A stretch of 9,347 nt of DNA from Lachnospiraceae bacterium (GTDB lineage: Bacteria > Bacillota > Clostridia > Lachnospirales > Lachnospiraceae). Below are positions 1 to 7,091 of this stretch, piece after piece (positions within the stretch are counted from its first letter, which is position 1; each line of letters starts with the position of its first letter). The notes beneath the pieces are model-generated. The model ran no database searches and had not been told where the DNA came from. It saw nothing but the letters and a program-made list of their open reading frames with translations. Position numbers and translations under genes: made by a program. The stretch spans positions 1-9,347 of the forward strand of contig JAFUUM010000159.1 in the NCBI GenBank assembly GCA_017477805.1, read 5' to 3'.

Positions 1-1032
1 AAGAAAAAACTGATGATGTTCTTTTGCACCGTTTTGGCGGCTTGCAGCTTGAGTGCTTGCGGAAGCGGAGCTTCCGGCGGGGTTACTGCAGAGGCCGGAG
101 ACCGTATGCAGATCGTTACCACCATCTTTCCGGAATATGACTGGGTCGTTAACGTTCTTGGAGAGGAAAGGAAAAACGCGGATGTAACCTTATTGATGGA
201 TAACGGCGTAGACCTTCACAGCTATCAGCCAACGACGGATGATATCCTGAAGATCTCAAGCTGTGATGTTTTTCTGTACGTGGGCGGCGAGTCCGACGGC
301 TGGGTAGACGATGCCCTCCGGGAAGCCATCAATAAAGACATGGTGGTGATCAACCTGCTGGATCTTCTTGGGGATAAGGCAAAGGAAGAAGAGATCGTGG
401 AAGGCATGCAGGCTGAGGAAGAAGAGGAAGAAGAGGATCCCGGTCCCCTCGCTGGCTCTGAACAGAGCGCTCGGGAAAACGACCGGGATGAAGTCGAGTA
501 CGACGAGCATGTATGGCTCTCCGTGAAAAACGCCGCATTCTATACCGATAAGATCGCAGAGGCTCTTTCCAAAGCAGATCCCGTCCATGCGGATGCCTAC
601 GGAAAGAATGCAAAAGCATATATCGAGAAGCTGACGGAATTGGATAACAGGTATGAGAAAGAAGTGGCTGCGGCAGCGAATAAGACGGTGCTCTTCGGGG
701 ACCGCTTCCCTTTCCGGTATCTGGTGGATGACTACGGCATTTCCTACTACGCAGCTTTTGTAGGATGCTCTGCAGAAACGGAAGCCAGTTTTGAGACGGT
801 GACCTTCCTTTCCGGAAAAGTGGATGAACTGCAGCTTCCCGCAGTGATGGTCATCGAAAACAGTGATCAGAAGATCGCAAAGACCATCGTAGATAATACT
901 TCTTCCAAGGACCAGCAGATCCTGGTACTGGATTCCATGCAGAGTGTCACCTCAAAGGATATGGCCGGGGGAACCACCTACCTGTCCGTGATGGAGAAAA
1001 ACCTGGATGTATTAAAAGGGGCTTTGAGATAA
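1..1032 (+). CDS. Metal (zinc-type) ABC transporter substrate-binding lipoprotein, 5'-partial
   Basis: This is a ZnuA/AdcA-like cluster A-I solute-binding protein that should capture Zn2+ (or Mn2+) outside the membrane and deliver it to an ABC permease. The first in-frame Met codon is at 13, but the codons at 1-12 (KKKL) are open and look like the n-region of a signal peptide, so the true start is probably just upstream of the window. Counting from Met13, a hydrophobic stretch ends in a lipobox L-S-A-C (Cys16), then the mature part starts with IVTTIFPEYDWV. Candidate metal ligands are His69 (DLHSYQP) and His166 (DEHVWLS). The third position, normally His in H-x-x-F-x-Y, is Asp230 (DRFPFRY), and the acidic C-terminal site is around Glu282-Asp285. 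The loop between the first two His carries seven Glu in a row (135-141) instead of the usual His-rich loop. No permease or ATPase gene follows; they may lie upstream. Family is confident; the metal is inferred. Confidence 0.88.
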   Translation, partial: KKKLMMFFCTVLAACSLSACGSGASGGVTAEAGDRMQIVTTIFPEYDWVVNVLGEERKNADVTLLMDNGVDLHSYQPTTDDILKISSCDVFLYVGGESDGWVDDALREAINKDMVVINLLDLLGDKAKEEEIVEGMQAEEEEEEEDPGPLAGSEQSARENDRDEVEYDEHVWLSVKNAAFYTDKIAEALSKADPVHADAYGKNAKAYIEKLTELDNRYEKEVAAAANKTVLFGDRFPFRYLVDDYGISYYAAFVGCSAETEASFETVTFLSGKVDELQLPAVMVIENSDQKIAKTIVDNTSSKDQQILVLDSMQSVTSKDMAGGTTYLSVMEKNLDVLKGALR

Positions 1033-1251
1033 ATGAAAAAATGGTTTCGCGGTGCTCTCCTGACTTGTGTGATCGCGGCGGTTGTCGCAGGATGCGGGAA
1101 GGAGGGCACATCCTCCCGGGTCGGGGGCAGTACAAACAGTGTCAGCAGGGAAAACCGGGATCCTGGATATCCTTCCGGACACACTCGAAAATCAGCGTTA
1201 AAAAAACTGTTGACAGATGGAAATCAATCATATAATATTTTAGGAAATTAA
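1033..1251 (+). CDS. Small putative lipoprotein ORF, possibly a gene remnant
   Basis: The ATG follows immediately on the stop codon of the metal-binding lipoprotein gene, so it could be translated by coupling; the purine run AAAAGGGG at 1014-1021 is rather far for a normal ribosome binding site. The 72-residue product begins with a textbook lipoprotein signal: MKKWFRG, a hydrophobic core and lipobox V-A-G-C with Cys21. After that it is a short, polar, low-complexity tail (GKEGTSSRVGG...) with no domain I recognise. Its last 40 nt overlap the promoter of the trp operon, which argues that the 3' end is not under coding selection. It may be a real small lipoprotein, or the surviving 5' end of a longer lipoprotein gene lost by deletion. 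Moderate to low confidence that it makes a functional protein. Confidence 0.4.
   Translation: MKKWFRGALLTCVIAAVVAGCGKEGTSSRVGGSTNSVSRENRDPGYPSGHTRKSALKKLLTDGNQSYNILGN
1210..1238 (+). promoter_or_regulatory. Sigma-A-type promoter of the trp operon
   Basis: A perfect -35 hexamer TTGACA lies at 1210-1215. A perfect TATAAT lies at 1231-1236, with a short 15-nt spacer; TAATAT at 1233-1238 gives the usual 17-nt spacing, so the exact -10 register is open. Transcription would begin near 1243-1246, about 20 nt before the T-box stem I. It sits inside the 3' end of the small lipoprotein ORF. Function is inferred from sequence and position. Confidence 0.7.
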
Positions 1252-1261
1252 TACTTTAAAC

Positions 1262-1554
1262 CGATGAAGTGGAAGAAAAAGTATCTTATCGCCGGATGGT
1301 AAAACATCCACAGCGAGTCCGGGACGGTGCGAGCCGGATGGTATGCGGGGTGCGTGGAGGAAACTCCTTCTCTGGTCCCCAGAGGGCATGGGGAAACGAG
1401 GAAGTCTGAGTATACATGACGTCAGGCATGCGTCAATTGCCGGGGGTATGTTGGTACCCTGCTAAGCGCACGGCGTAAGCTGTGAATCAAGGTGGCACCG
1501 CGGATAAAGTCTCTATTCGTCCTTGGCAGAATATTATTCTGTCAGGGACGTTTT
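1262..1554 (+). promoter_or_regulatory. T-box riboswitch leader of the trp operon (tRNA-Trp sensing inferred)
   Basis: The decisive element is the T-box sequence AAGGTGGCACCGCGG at 1489-1503, which pairs with the acceptor end of uncharged tRNA in the antiterminator. It is followed by TTCGTCCTT at 1516-1524, which can pair back to AAGG, and by a terminator. Upstream is a stem I-like region. GAAGTGG (1266-1272) can pair with CTCCTTC (1364-1370) as the base helix with one mismatch. GTCCGG (1317-1322) pairs with CCGGAT (1334-1339) as the distal stem. AGTA (1280-1283) suits the 5' side of the specifier loop. On the opposite side TGG at 1355-1357, followed by a purine, is the best Trp specifier candidate. 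T-boxes of this class raise readthrough when the cognate tRNA is uncharged. The T-box call is strong; the hand-drawn stem I and the specifier register are less certain. Confidence 0.93.
1518..1554 (+). terminator. Intrinsic terminator of the T-box leader
   Basis: The arm at 1518-1532 pairs with 1536-1550 across a 3-nt loop, giving about 15 base pairs including two G-U pairs, followed by TTTT at 1551-1554. The 5' arm includes CGTCCTT, which is also needed for the alternative antiterminator with AAGG at 1489-1492, so the two folds exclude each other. The U-run is short but the stem is long. It lies 27 nt upstream of the trpD start codon. Confidence 0.85.
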
Positions 1555-1580
1555 AGATTCTATACAGGGAGGAAAACAAA

Positions 1581-2597
1581 ATGATCAAAGAAGCAATCGT
1601 CAAAATCGTCAACAAAGAGGACCTGAATTACCAGGAGGCATACGCAGTCATGAATGAGATCATGAGCGGCGAAACAAGCCCTACGCAGAACGCCGCATTC
1701 CTGGCAGCCCTCTCCACCAAGAGCGCAAGAGCCGAGACCACGGAAGAGATCGCAGGCTGCGCGGCGGCCATGAGAGACCACGCAACCAGAGTGGACACCG
1801 GCATGGACGTTCTCGAGATCGTAGGCACCGGCGGAGACAATGCAGGTTCCTTTAATATCTCCACCACAACATCCATCGTTGCAGCGGCAGCAGGGATCAA
1901 GGTTGCAAAGCACGGTAACCGGGCGGCATCTTCCCTCTGCGGAACGGCGGACTGTCTCGAAGCCCTGGGAGTCAACATCGACCAGACTCCGGGAAAGTGC
2001 ATGGAACTGTTGAAAGAAGTGGGTATGTGTTTCTTCTTTGCACAGAAATATCACACTTCCATGAAGTATGTGGGACCCATCCGGAAAGAACTCGGTTTCC
2101 GTACCGTGTTCAACATCCTTGGCCCTCTGACCAACCCCGCATCTCCCACCATGCAGTTGCTTGGTGTATACGACGGATACCTTGTAGAACCCCTGGCCCA
2201 GGTTCTTGTAAGCCTTGGTGTAAAGCGGGGCATGGTGGTTTTCGGAGAAGACAAGCTGGATGAGATCTCCCTTTCCTCTCCCACGAAGATCTGCGAGATC
2301 AAGGACGGCTGGTTTAAATCCTTCGAGATCACACCCGAGGATTTCGGCTTTGAAAGATGCACCAAAGAAGACTTAAAGGGCGGCGCTCCCGAGGAGAACG
2401 CAAAGATCACCAGAGCCATCTTAAACGGAGAAAAGGGTCATAAGAGAAACGCAGTCCTCTTAAATGCCGGCGCAGCTCTTTACATCGGCGGCAAGGCAGA
2501 GAGCATGAAAGAGGGCGTTGAGCTTGCGGCAAAGATCATCGACAGCAAAGAAGCCGCAAGGACCCTTGAGAAACTTATCGAAGTCAGCAACCGGTAA
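1581..2597 (+). CDS. trpD: Anthranilate phosphoribosyltransferase
   Basis: It transfers the phosphoribosyl group of PRPP to anthranilate, giving N-(5'-phosphoribosyl)anthranilate, the second step of tryptophan synthesis, in the cytoplasm. The 338 residues match the stand-alone TrpD length; there is no fused TrpG glutaminase domain. An N-terminal helical domain (about 1-70) precedes the catalytic domain. Visible hallmarks are the PRPP loop GTGGD at 82-86 followed by NAGSFNIST, KHGNRAASS at 110-118, the MKYVGPIRKELG segment near 161-172, GPLTNPA at 181-187, and the acidic metal site in KLDEIS (Asp227, Glu228). The start is supported by AGGGAGG at 1566-1572. It is the first gene after the T-box leader and its anthranilate supply gene trpE is not in front of it, which is unusual. 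trpC starts 28 nt downstream. Confidence 0.97.
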   Translation: MIKEAIVKIVNKEDLNYQEAYAVMNEIMSGETSPTQNAAFLAALSTKSARAETTEEIAGCAAAMRDHATRVDTGMDVLEIVGTGGDNAGSFNISTTTSIVAAAAGIKVAKHGNRAASSLCGTADCLEALGVNIDQTPGKCMELLKEVGMCFFFAQKYHTSMKYVGPIRKELGFRTVFNILGPLTNPASPTMQLLGVYDGYLVEPLAQVLVSLGVKRGMVVFGEDKLDEISLSSPTKICEIKDGWFKSFEITPEDFGFERCTKEDLKGGAPEENAKITRAILNGEKGHKRNAVLLNAGAALYIGGKAESMKEGVELAAKIIDSKEAARTLEKLIEVSNR

Positions 2598-2625
2598 GCT
2601 TGCCGGAACAACGTAGGAAAACAAC

Positions 2626-3429
2626 ATGACCATCTTAAACGAGATCGCCGAGTACACCAAAAAGAGAATAGAAAAGCAGATGCAGGTCCTTCCGGAGGAG
2701 GAGCTTCGGAAAAAGGCCTACGCACTGATGCCCGGGGATCTGAGATTTGAAAAGGCTCTCCGGAAACCGGATCTTTCCTTTATCTGCGAATGCAAGAAAG
2801 CATCCCCCTCCAAAGGGGTGATCGCAGAGGAGTTCCCCTACAGAGATATCGCTCTTGCTTATGAGGAGGCGGGAGCGGACTGTATCTCCGTACTGACGGA
2901 ACCAAAGTGGTTCCTTGGGGCTGATGAATACGCTAGAGAGATCGCAAGCCTTGTGAAGATCCCGGTGATCCGAAAGGACTTTACGATCCATCCGTACATG
3001 ATCTATGAAGCAAAGGTCATGGGGGCTTCTGCCGTACTGCTCATCGTTTCCATCCTGCAGAGAGAGGAGCTTTGCAGATACCTGGAGATCTGTGATGAGC
3101 TGGGACTTGCGGCGCTGACGGAGACTCATGACGAAAGAGAGATCGAAACGGCATTATTAGCGGGAGCACGGATCATCGGTGTCAACAACAGGAACCTGAA
3201 GGACTTTTCCGTGGATACAACTCTGGCGGGCAGGCTGAGGAACCTGATCCCGAAGGACCGGATCTTTGTATCAGAAAGCGGTGTGGCAAATGCAGAGGAT
3301 GTAAGGCGGATCCGGGAAGCAGGCGCAGACGCAGTCCTGATCGGAGAAGCACTGATGAGGGCTGAGGATAAAAAAGCCAGGCTGCAGGAATTTCGGGAAG
3401 CAGCTGCTTTGGCGCCGAGCCGGTCATAG
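2626..3429 (+). CDS. trpC: Indole-3-glycerol-phosphate synthase
   Basis: It closes and decarboxylates 1-(2-carboxyphenylamino)-1-deoxyribulose 5-phosphate to indole-3-glycerol phosphate. The 267-residue protein is a single TIM barrel, not fused to TrpF. The catalytic set known from the family can be placed: Glu55 and Lys57 in ECKKASPSKG, Lys117 in PVIRKDF, Glu166 in ALTETH, Asn187 in GVNNRNL, and Glu217/Ser218 in VSESGV. The phosphate-binding end VLIGEALM is near 237-244. The ribosome binding site is modest (AGGAAAA at 2612-2618). It ends 11 nt before trpF. Nothing is missing from the active site, so it should be functional. Confidence 0.97.
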   Translation: MTILNEIAEYTKKRIEKQMQVLPEEELRKKAYALMPGDLRFEKALRKPDLSFICECKKASPSKGVIAEEFPYRDIALAYEEAGADCISVLTEPKWFLGADEYAREIASLVKIPVIRKDFTIHPYMIYEAKVMGASAVLLIVSILQREELCRYLEICDELGLAALTETHDEREIETALLAGARIIGVNNRNLKDFSVDTTLAGRLRNLIPKDRIFVSESGVANAEDVRRIREAGADAVLIGEALMRAEDKKARLQEFREAAALAPSRS

Positions 3430-3440
3430 AGGAAAGACAG

Positions 3441-4073
3441 ATGAAAGACGGAAACAAGAGGAACAAGGTCCGGATCAAATTCTGCGGGATGAGGAGCCTT
3501 CAGGATATTGAGACGGCAAACAATATCGGCTGCGATTACGTTGGCTTTGTTTTTGCAAAAAAGAGTAAACGATACATCAATGAGGAAACAGCAGCGGAAC
3601 TGAAAAAAGCATTAAACCCGGAGATCAAAGCGGTGGGCGTCTTTGTGGATGAGGAGCCGCAAATCGTAGCACGACTGTTGAACACCGGAGTCATCGACAT
3701 TGCCCAGCTCCACGGAAGGGAAGAGGAAGACGATATCGGGGAGCTTCGTAAACTCACCGGAAATAAGCCGGTGATCAAAGCCTTTCGCATTACATCAAAA
3801 GAAGATGTGAAGGCGGCAAATAAGAGCACCGCGGACCTTGTGCTGGTGGATGCGGGAGCCGGAGAGGGAAAGACCTTTGACTGGTCCCTCTTATCGGAAA
3901 TGAAAAGACCCTATCTGCTGGCCGGGGGATTAAGCCCGGAGAACGTGGGGGACGCGATCCAAAGAATTCATCCCTACGGAGTGGATGTCAGTTCCGGCAT
4001 TGAGACAGGCGGGGTAAAAGATCCGGAGAAGATGAGAGCATTTGCTGAGAACGTAAGAGCATTTCAGGAATAG
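3441..4073 (+). CDS. trpF: Phosphoribosylanthranilate isomerase
   Basis: It performs the Amadori rearrangement of phosphoribosylanthranilate to the carboxyphenylamino-deoxyribulose phosphate used by TrpC. The 210-residue TIM barrel shows the family hallmarks: KFCGMRS with the catalytic Cys15, GFVFAKKSKRYI at 35-46, VGVFVDE at 65-71, AQLHG at 88-92, LVDA with the general-acid Asp137, LLAGGLSPENV at 159-169 and DVSSGIE at 182-188 for phosphate binding. GAGGAAAG just before the ATG supports the start. It is in the usual position between trpC and trpB, which starts 17 nt after it. Confidence 0.97.
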   Translation: MKDGNKRNKVRIKFCGMRSLQDIETANNIGCDYVGFVFAKKSKRYINEETAAELKKALNPEIKAVGVFVDEEPQIVARLLNTGVIDIAQLHGREEEDDIGELRKLTGNKPVIKAFRITSKEDVKAANKSTADLVLVDAGAGEGKTFDWSLLSEMKRPYLLAGGLSPENVGDAIQRIHPYGVDVSSGIETGGVKDPEKMRAFAENVRAFQE

Positions 4074-4090
4074 GACGGAGGAAAACAGAC

Positions 4091-5284
4091 ATGTCTGATC
4101 AAAAAGGAAGATTTGGAATACATGGCGGACAGTACATACCGGAAACGTTGATGAACGCCGTGATCGAGCTGGAAGAAGCTTACGATCATTACAAAAAAGA
4201 TCCGGAATTTGAAAAGGAACTGCAGACTCTCTTAGATGAGTATGCAGGCAGACCCTCAAGACTTTACTTTGCCGAGAAGATGACCAAGGATCTTGGCGGT
4301 GCAAAGGTCTACTTAAAAAGAGAGGACTTAAACCACACCGGATCCCACAAGATCAATAACGTTTTGGGACAGGCCCTTCTTGCCAAGAAGATGGGAAAGA
4401 CAAGGCTCATCGCAGAGACAGGAGCGGGACAGCACGGCGTGGCAACCGCTACGGCAGCAGCCCTCATGGGCATGGAGTGTGTGGTCTTTATGGGGGAAGA
4501 GGACACGAAACGTCAGGCGCTTAACGTGTACCGCATGAAGCTTCTTGGGGCAGAGGTGATTCCCGTGACCACCGGTACCGCAACCTTAAAGGATGCGGTT
4601 TCCGAGGCCATGCGGGAATGGACAAGACGGATCTCCGATACCCATTATTGCCTCGGTTCCGTTATGGGACCCCATCCTTTCCCGACCATCGTCAGGGATT
4701 TCCAGGCAGTGATCTCCAAGGAGAGCAGACGGCAGATTCTGGAAAAAGAAGGAAAACTTCCGGCAGCGGTCATCGCCTGCGTGGGCGGCGGCTCCAATGC
4801 CATCGGCAGTTTTTATCATTATATTGAAGATCAGGGCGTACGCCTCATCGGCTGCGAGGCGGCAGGCAGAGGTATCGATACCTTCGAGACAGCAGCGACG
4901 ATCTCCACCGGAAAGCTGGGAATCTTCCACGGCATGAAATCCTATTTCTGTCAGGATGAATTCGGTCAGATCGCACCGGTGTACTCCATCTCCGCAGGAC
5001 TGGATTACCCCGGCATCGGCCCCGAACACGCTCATCTTCATGATATCGGGAGGGCAGAATACGTGGCCATCACAGACGAAGAAGCAGTACAGGCATTTGA
5101 ATATCTTTCAAGGACCGAGGGCATCATCCCCGCCATCGAGTCCGCCCATGCGGTGGCGCACGGCATCAAGCTTGCTCCCACACTTTCTAAGGATGAGAGC
5201 ATCATCATCACCATCTCCGGCAGAGGAGATAAGGACTGCGCAGCCATTGCAAGATACAGAGGGGAGGGTGAGATCAGTGAGTGA
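4091..5284 (+). CDS. trpB: Tryptophan synthase beta chain
   Basis: This PLP enzyme joins indole and L-serine to form L-tryptophan and works as an alpha2-beta2 complex with TrpA, receiving indole through an internal tunnel. At 397 residues it is the normal TrpB1 type, and numbering coincides with the enterobacterial enzyme. The PLP Lys87 lies in HTGSHKIN, the catalytic Glu109 in AETGAGQHG, the phosphate-binding loop GGGSNA at 232-237, Asp305 in SAGLDYPG, and the cofactor-pyridine Ser376 in ISGRGDKD. GGAGG at 4078-4082 precedes the start. The end overlaps trpA by 8 nt, which fits translational coupling and equal amounts of the two subunits. Confidence 0.98.
   Translation: MSDQKGRFGIHGGQYIPETLMNAVIELEEAYDHYKKDPEFEKELQTLLDEYAGRPSRLYFAEKMTKDLGGAKVYLKREDLNHTGSHKINNVLGQALLAKKMGKTRLIAETGAGQHGVATATAAALMGMECVVFMGEEDTKRQALNVYRMKLLGAEVIPVTTGTATLKDAVSEAMREWTRRISDTHYCLGSVMGPHPFPTIVRDFQAVISKESRRQILEKEGKLPAAVIACVGGGSNAIGSFYHYIEDQGVRLIGCEAAGRGIDTFETAATISTGKLGIFHGMKSYFCQDEFGQIAPVYSISAGLDYPGIGPEHAHLHDIGRAEYVAITDEEAVQAFEYLSRTEGIIPAIESAHAVAHGIKLAPTLSKDESIIITISGRGDKDCAAIARYRGEGEISE
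5263..5268 (+). promoter_or_regulatory. Ribosome binding site fixing the GTG start of trpA
   Basis: GGAGGG lies inside the last codons of trpB, 8 nt before GTG at 5277. No ATG in the trpA frame gives a sensible N-terminus, and the frame stays open far upstream, so this site decides the start. Confidence 0.75.
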
Positions 5285-6059
5285 GAAGATCAGAAAAGCA
5301 TTTGAAAACGGCAAAGCCTTTATCCCCTTTATCACCTGCGGGGATCCGGACTTGGAGACCACAAAAGCCTGCGTGCGCGCAGCGGTGGATAACGGTGCGG
5401 ACCTTATTGAACTGGGGATCCCTTTCTCCGATCCTACGGCGGAAGGGCCGGTGATCCAGCAGGCCAATGTACGGGCCCTTACCGGCGGTGTGACCACGGA
5501 TAAGGTTTTTGCCATGGTAGAAGAACTTCGGAAAGATGTAAGTGTTCCGTTTGTATTCATGACCTACGCAAACGTAGTGTTTTCCTACGGTGCGGAGCGT
5601 TTTATGGATAGATGCAGGGAAACAGGGATCGACGGGCTGATCCTGCCGGATCTTCCTTATGAGGAGAAGGGAGAGTTTTCGGATGTGTGCGGAAAATACG
5701 GGATCGATCTGATCTCGCTCATTGCCCCTACATCCAAAGACAGGATCGCCATGATCGCCCGGGAAGCAGAAGGCTTTTTGTATATCGTATCAAGCCTTGG
5801 GGTAACGGGCGAAAGAAGTGAGATCACAACGGACTTAAAGTCCATTGTGGACATCGTCAGACAAAGTACTGACGTACCCTGCGCCATCGGCTTCGGTATT
5901 TCCACACCGGAGCAGGCCGGGAAGATGGCGGCTCTTTCCGACGGTGCCATTGTCGGATCGGCCATCATCAAACTCCTGGCAAAGCATGGAGACAAAGCAG
6001 CTCCGGAAGTGGGTGCCTATGTCAAGAGCATGAAAGAGGCGGTATTGGCAGCAGGCTAG
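5277..6059 (+). CDS. trpA: Tryptophan synthase alpha chain
   Basis: It cleaves indole-3-glycerol phosphate to glyceraldehyde 3-phosphate and indole, which is channelled to TrpB. The start is GTG at 5277, giving 260 residues beginning MSEKIRKAFENG, close to the usual 260-270. The reading frame stays open far upstream through trpB, but that part has no TrpA similarity. Visible family motifs: PFITCGDP at 17-24, ELGIPFSDP with catalytic Glu45 (Glu49 in enterobacteria), LPDLPYEE at 123-130, Tyr169 (equivalent to Tyr175) and the GVTG loop at 175-178. The second catalytic acid, Asp60 in enterobacterial TrpA (sequence LADGP), is Glu56 here (TAEGP). The chemistry may still work because the carboxylate is kept. 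It is the last gene of the operon; the convergent regulator gene begins 25 nt on, with no clear terminator between. Confidence 0.96.
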   Translation: MSEKIRKAFENGKAFIPFITCGDPDLETTKACVRAAVDNGADLIELGIPFSDPTAEGPVIQQANVRALTGGVTTDKVFAMVEELRKDVSVPFVFMTYANVVFSYGAERFMDRCRETGIDGLILPDLPYEEKGEFSDVCGKYGIDLISLIAPTSKDRIAMIAREAEGFLYIVSSLGVTGERSEITTDLKSIVDIVRQSTDVPCAIGFGISTPEQAGKMAALSDGAIVGSAIIKLLAKHGDKAAPEVGAYVKSMKEAVLAAG

Positions 6060-6084
6060 AAAACGAAAACAGCATAACCAAACG

Positions 6085-7065
6085 TCAGCTCCGGGTCCGG
6101 ATCCGATAGTCCCGGGGACTGCATCCGTACACCCTCCGAAAGAGCCGATGGAAGAAACTGGTGTTTTCGTACCCGGTGGAAGCTGCGATATCGGCAACGG
6201 ATGCAGGGGATGACGTCAGCAGAGTACAGGCCCGCTCAAGGCGCTTCTCCTGAAGGAGTTCCTTGAAGCTGCGGCCTGTTTCTTTTTTCAGGATCCGGCT
6301 TAAGGTATACATATCCGCTTTCTCTGTGGCGGCAAATTCCTTTAAAGAGGCGGTTTTGTAAGAAGTATCGATATAGGACAACGCCTTTAAAACGATCTCC
6401 TGTTCATAAGAAGAGGTCGCGGTATGGACCAGCAAGTCCGTATGATTGGTGAGATATAAAAACAAGAGACCCACCGTAGCCTGATTGATGGTGCGGCTGT
6501 TCTTTTCAAGGCTCAGCATATTCCAGATCAGGTTTTCCATCAGGTTCTGGATGGGAAGAACGTCGGATGCTTTGAAATACAGGAAGTTGCCGGAGGTATC
6601 CTTCCTTGTCAGACACCCTGTGAGGAAGTCCCGGAGAGCGCTGGGACCGCCGCCCATCATGGGAAGCACCACGTCAAAAAATTCCGGCAGGATCATAAAG
6701 TTAACGGCAATATCCTCCTTCCCTGCGGGAGCGATCTCCTGGGTGGCATGCTGATTCAGAAAAAGAAGGTCTCCCTGCTGCAGGGTGATCTCCGTGCCGT
6801 CTACGATGTGGCGGGTGCTTCCGCTGCACATGTAGATGAATTCCACGTAGTTGTGGGTATGCTTGGGAAAGTGGATAAAACGCACATGCGGACGCATATC
6901 GATGAGGCGTCCGTTTTTTAATACCCGGGCAGAGTCGATCTCCTCCGTGTTTTTGGACGTATCCGCACTGTAGTACAGGGCACGGTTGATGACTTTTTCA
7001 CCGTCCAAAATGGACTGTTCTTCTTCCGTTATGACGCTGAGTTTTTGAATTAACTTTTGATCCAT
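6085..7065 (-). CDS. AraC/XylS-family transcriptional regulator, probably of rhamnose genes
   Basis: This 326-residue regulator has an N-terminal cupin-like sensor (KHTHNYVEF at 68-76, GDLLFLNQHATQEI at 98-111) and a C-terminal double helix-turn-helix. The first HTH is near 238-262 (SLKEFAATEKADMYTLSRILKK); the second near 287-312 contains IAASTGYENTSFFHRLFRR and ends with the hallmark SPRDYR. I chose Met at 7065 (MDQKLIQK) because AAAGGA lies 8 nt upstream of it; the frame extends 12 codons further to 7101 without a good ribosome binding site. It is divergent from rhaA with 187 nt between, as in RhaS/RhaR-type and other AraC sugar regulators, so L-rhamnose or its catabolic intermediate is the likely effector. 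That role is inferred from position only. It converges on trpA. Confidence 0.9.
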   Translation of the reverse strand: MDQKLIQKLSVITEEEQSILDGEKVINRALYYSADTSKNTEEIDSARVLKNGRLIDMRPHVRFIHFPKHTHNYVEFIYMCSGSTRHIVDGTEITLQQGDLLFLNQHATQEIAPAGKEDIAVNFMILPEFFDVVLPMMGGGPSALRDFLTGCLTRKDTSGNFLYFKASDVLPIQNLMENLIWNMLSLEKNSRTINQATVGLLFLYLTNHTDLLVHTATSSYEQEIVLKALSYIDTSYKTASLKEFAATEKADMYTLSRILKKETGRSFKELLQEKRLERACTLLTSSPASVADIAASTGYENTSFFHRLFRRVYGCSPRDYRIRTRS

Positions 7066-7073
7066 GATCCTTT

Positions 7074-7079
7074 TCCTTT
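7074..7079 (-). promoter_or_regulatory. Ribosome binding site fixing the start of the AraC-type regulator
   Basis: On the minus strand AAAGGA lies 8 nt before ATG at 7065, within a purine-rich stretch that also offers AAAAGG. This favours the shorter 326-residue form over the start at 7101. Confidence 0.65.
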
Positions 7080-7091
7080 CTGAATAAATCA

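Noticed and set aside
415..435. Poly-Glu codon run as a tandem repeat or phase-variable tract
   Set aside because: The GAA/GAG codons are mixed rather than a pure repeat, so slippage is unlikely; it is better explained as an acidic protein loop.
1260..1580. Tryptophan leader-peptide attenuator
   Set aside because: No short ORF with consecutive Trp codons and a ribosome binding site is seen; the T-box sequence and terminator explain the leader.
1560..2054. Long minus-strand ORF opposite trpD
   Set aside because: It is antisense to a clear trpD reading frame, is Cys-rich with no recognisable domain, and has no convincing start signal.
4956..5276. N-terminal extension of trpA through the trpB gene
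   Set aside because: The frame is open, but this part overlaps confident trpB coding sequence and has no TrpA similarity. The GTG at 5277 with a well-spaced ribosome binding site gives the normal TrpA length.
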